A stretch of 64,000 nt of DNA from Flavobacteriales bacterium ALC-1 (lineage in GTDB: Bacteria; Bacteroidota; Bacteroidia; Flavobacteriales; Flavobacteriaceae). The notes beneath the pieces were generated by a model. It was given only the letters and a program-made list of their open reading frames with translations, was not told the DNA's origin and searched no databases. Below are positions 63,336 to 64,000 of this stretch, piece after piece (position 1 is the stretch's first letter; every line of letters starts with the position of its first letter). Where the stretch lies: NCBI GenBank assembly GCA_000171875.1, contig ABHI01000002.1, forward strand, positions 744,001 through 808,000, given 5' to 3'. The translations under genes were made by a program, and so were the position numbers.

Positions 63336-64000
63336 ATGAGAAAAAATATCGTAGCAGGAAACTGGAAAATGAATAATGATTTAAAAGCCACAAGAAAATT
63401 GGTGAAACAAATCAGAAAATCAATAAAGGATTCGGATTTAAAGAATACTAGAGTTATCGTTGCTCCTACTTTTGTTAACCTTGTTACAGCTGTGAAACGT
63501 GCTAAAAAATCTAAGATTGAGGTTGCGGCTCAAAATATGCATCAAGCAACAAGTGGGGCATTTACAGGTGAAATATCTGCAGATATGTTAAAGAGTGTAG
63601 GTGTTAAAACTGTTATTTTAGGACATTCAGAAAGACGTGCTTATTTTGGTGAAACCGATGCATTGTTAGCAGAAAAAGTAAATACAGCTTTAGCAAATAA
63701 CTTAGAAGTAATTTTCTGTTTTGGAGAAGAATTAGCAGATAGAAAAGCTGGAAATGAAGAAGCTGTTGTTGGAGGGCAAATTAAAAATGCTTTATTTCAT
63801 CTAGAAGCAGATGCTTTTAAAAATATCGTTTTAGCCTACGAGCCTGTTTGGGCAATTGGTACAGGTGAAACTGCTAGTCCAGAACAAGCGCAAGACATGC
63901 ATGCATTTATTAGAGAAACATTAGCAGACAAATATGGAAAAGACGTAGCAGATTCTGTTTCTATTCTATATGGGGGTAGTGTTAAGCCAGCAAATGCTAA
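63336..64000 (+). CDS. tpiA: Triosephosphate isomerase (3' end outside window)
   Basis: 221 codons are visible and the frame runs off the window end. It starts MRKNIVAGNWKMNNDL with the substrate Lys in NWKM, catalytic His in ILGHSERRAYFGE and catalytic Glu in AYEPVWAIGTGE, and reaches the phosphate-binding YGGSVKPANA near the edge. It interconverts glyceraldehyde-3-phosphate and dihydroxyacetone phosphate in glycolysis. It is a core gene in its own transcription unit, 170 bp after the permease. Confidence 0.97.
   Translation, partial: MRKNIVAGNWKMNNDLKATRKLVKQIRKSIKDSDLKNTRVIVAPTFVNLVTAVKRAKKSKIEVAAQNMHQATSGAFTGEISADMLKSVGVKTVILGHSERRAYFGETDALLAEKVNTALANNLEVIFCFGEELADRKAGNEEAVVGGQIKNALFHLEADAFKNIVLAYEPVWAIGTGETASPEQAQDMHAFIRETLADKYGKDVADSVSILYGGSVKPANA

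Overview
The window is a low-G+C chromosome segment of a marine-type Flavobacteriaceae bacterium (Bacteroidota). The evidence is the complete gliding/type IX secretion core gldK-gldL-gldM-gldN, a T9SS-sorted protein, a SusC/SusD pair, an exosortase F pair, BT_3928/DUF1599/DUF4293/DUF983/DUF6090 family genes, a Rho factor with a long polar insertion, and promoters of the Bacteroidota form TTG-N(16-20)-TAnnTTTG. The genus cannot be fixed from sequence alone.

Layout. 1-2.2 kb: two tandem FtsX/MacB-type permeases, the first cut by the window edge. 2.2-3.8 kb: a free-Met-sulfoxide-reductase-like GAF protein and the exosortase F pair. 3.8-7.0 kb: a probable metal-handling module (HYC_CC_PP protein, TonB-dependent receptor, HMA-domain protein). 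7.1-9.6 kb: an AraC regulator with two DNA-binding domains, then small NTF2-like, YHS and membrane proteins. 9.9-15.8 kb: a one-TM XRE/WG-repeat fusion, a DUF6090 protein, a di-haem cytochrome c peroxidase lipoprotein, an AraC regulator and a serine hydrolase. 15.9-22.9 kb: a minus-strand housekeeping block (miaB, sigma-54 activator, small ORF, lptE, TPR protein, secG, groES, groEL). 23.1-33.4 kb: a lipoprotein, topA, a degenerate arginase-fold protein, gldKLMN and a DAO oxidoreductase. 33.4-37.0 kb: DUF983, ABC-F ATPase, a CPXCG-type gene broken by a stop at codon 3, and a plant-type LRR protein.

37.2-50.9 kb is the accessory part. An initiator tRNA-Met lies at 37.16 kb. A copy of its 3' end (25 nt, 2 mismatches) recurs at 48.5 kb, so the 11.3 kb between them looks like an island integrated at the tRNA. 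It carries an AraC-type membrane regulator, a T9SS cargo, two decayed gene remnants, a visibly GC-rich nucleotidyltransferase, a zinc alcohol dehydrogenase and a SusC/SusD/lipoprotein operon, but no recognisable integrase. Just beyond, an aldehyde dehydrogenase gene sits between two ~97-bp direct repeats. The right repeat is the real 3' end and terminator of rho and the left one is a decayed copy, which suggests a second insertion event. The inferred ancestral order is tRNA-Met, trmH-like methyltransferase, rho.

50.9-64 kb returns to core genes: rho, DUF4293, a YfcE-like phosphodiesterase, truA, an MsbA-like ABC exporter, two DUF3667 paralogues, cdaA (c-di-AMP synthase), a lipoprotein, folP, DUF1599, a BT_3928-type protein, a DppB-type permease and the start of tpiA. 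I found no CRISPR array, intact IS or rRNA operon. The best leads are the two insertions at the tRNA-Met/rho junction, the XRE-TM-WG fusion with an internal signal-peptide-like start, and the metal-ligand-deficient arginase homologue directly upstream of gldK.
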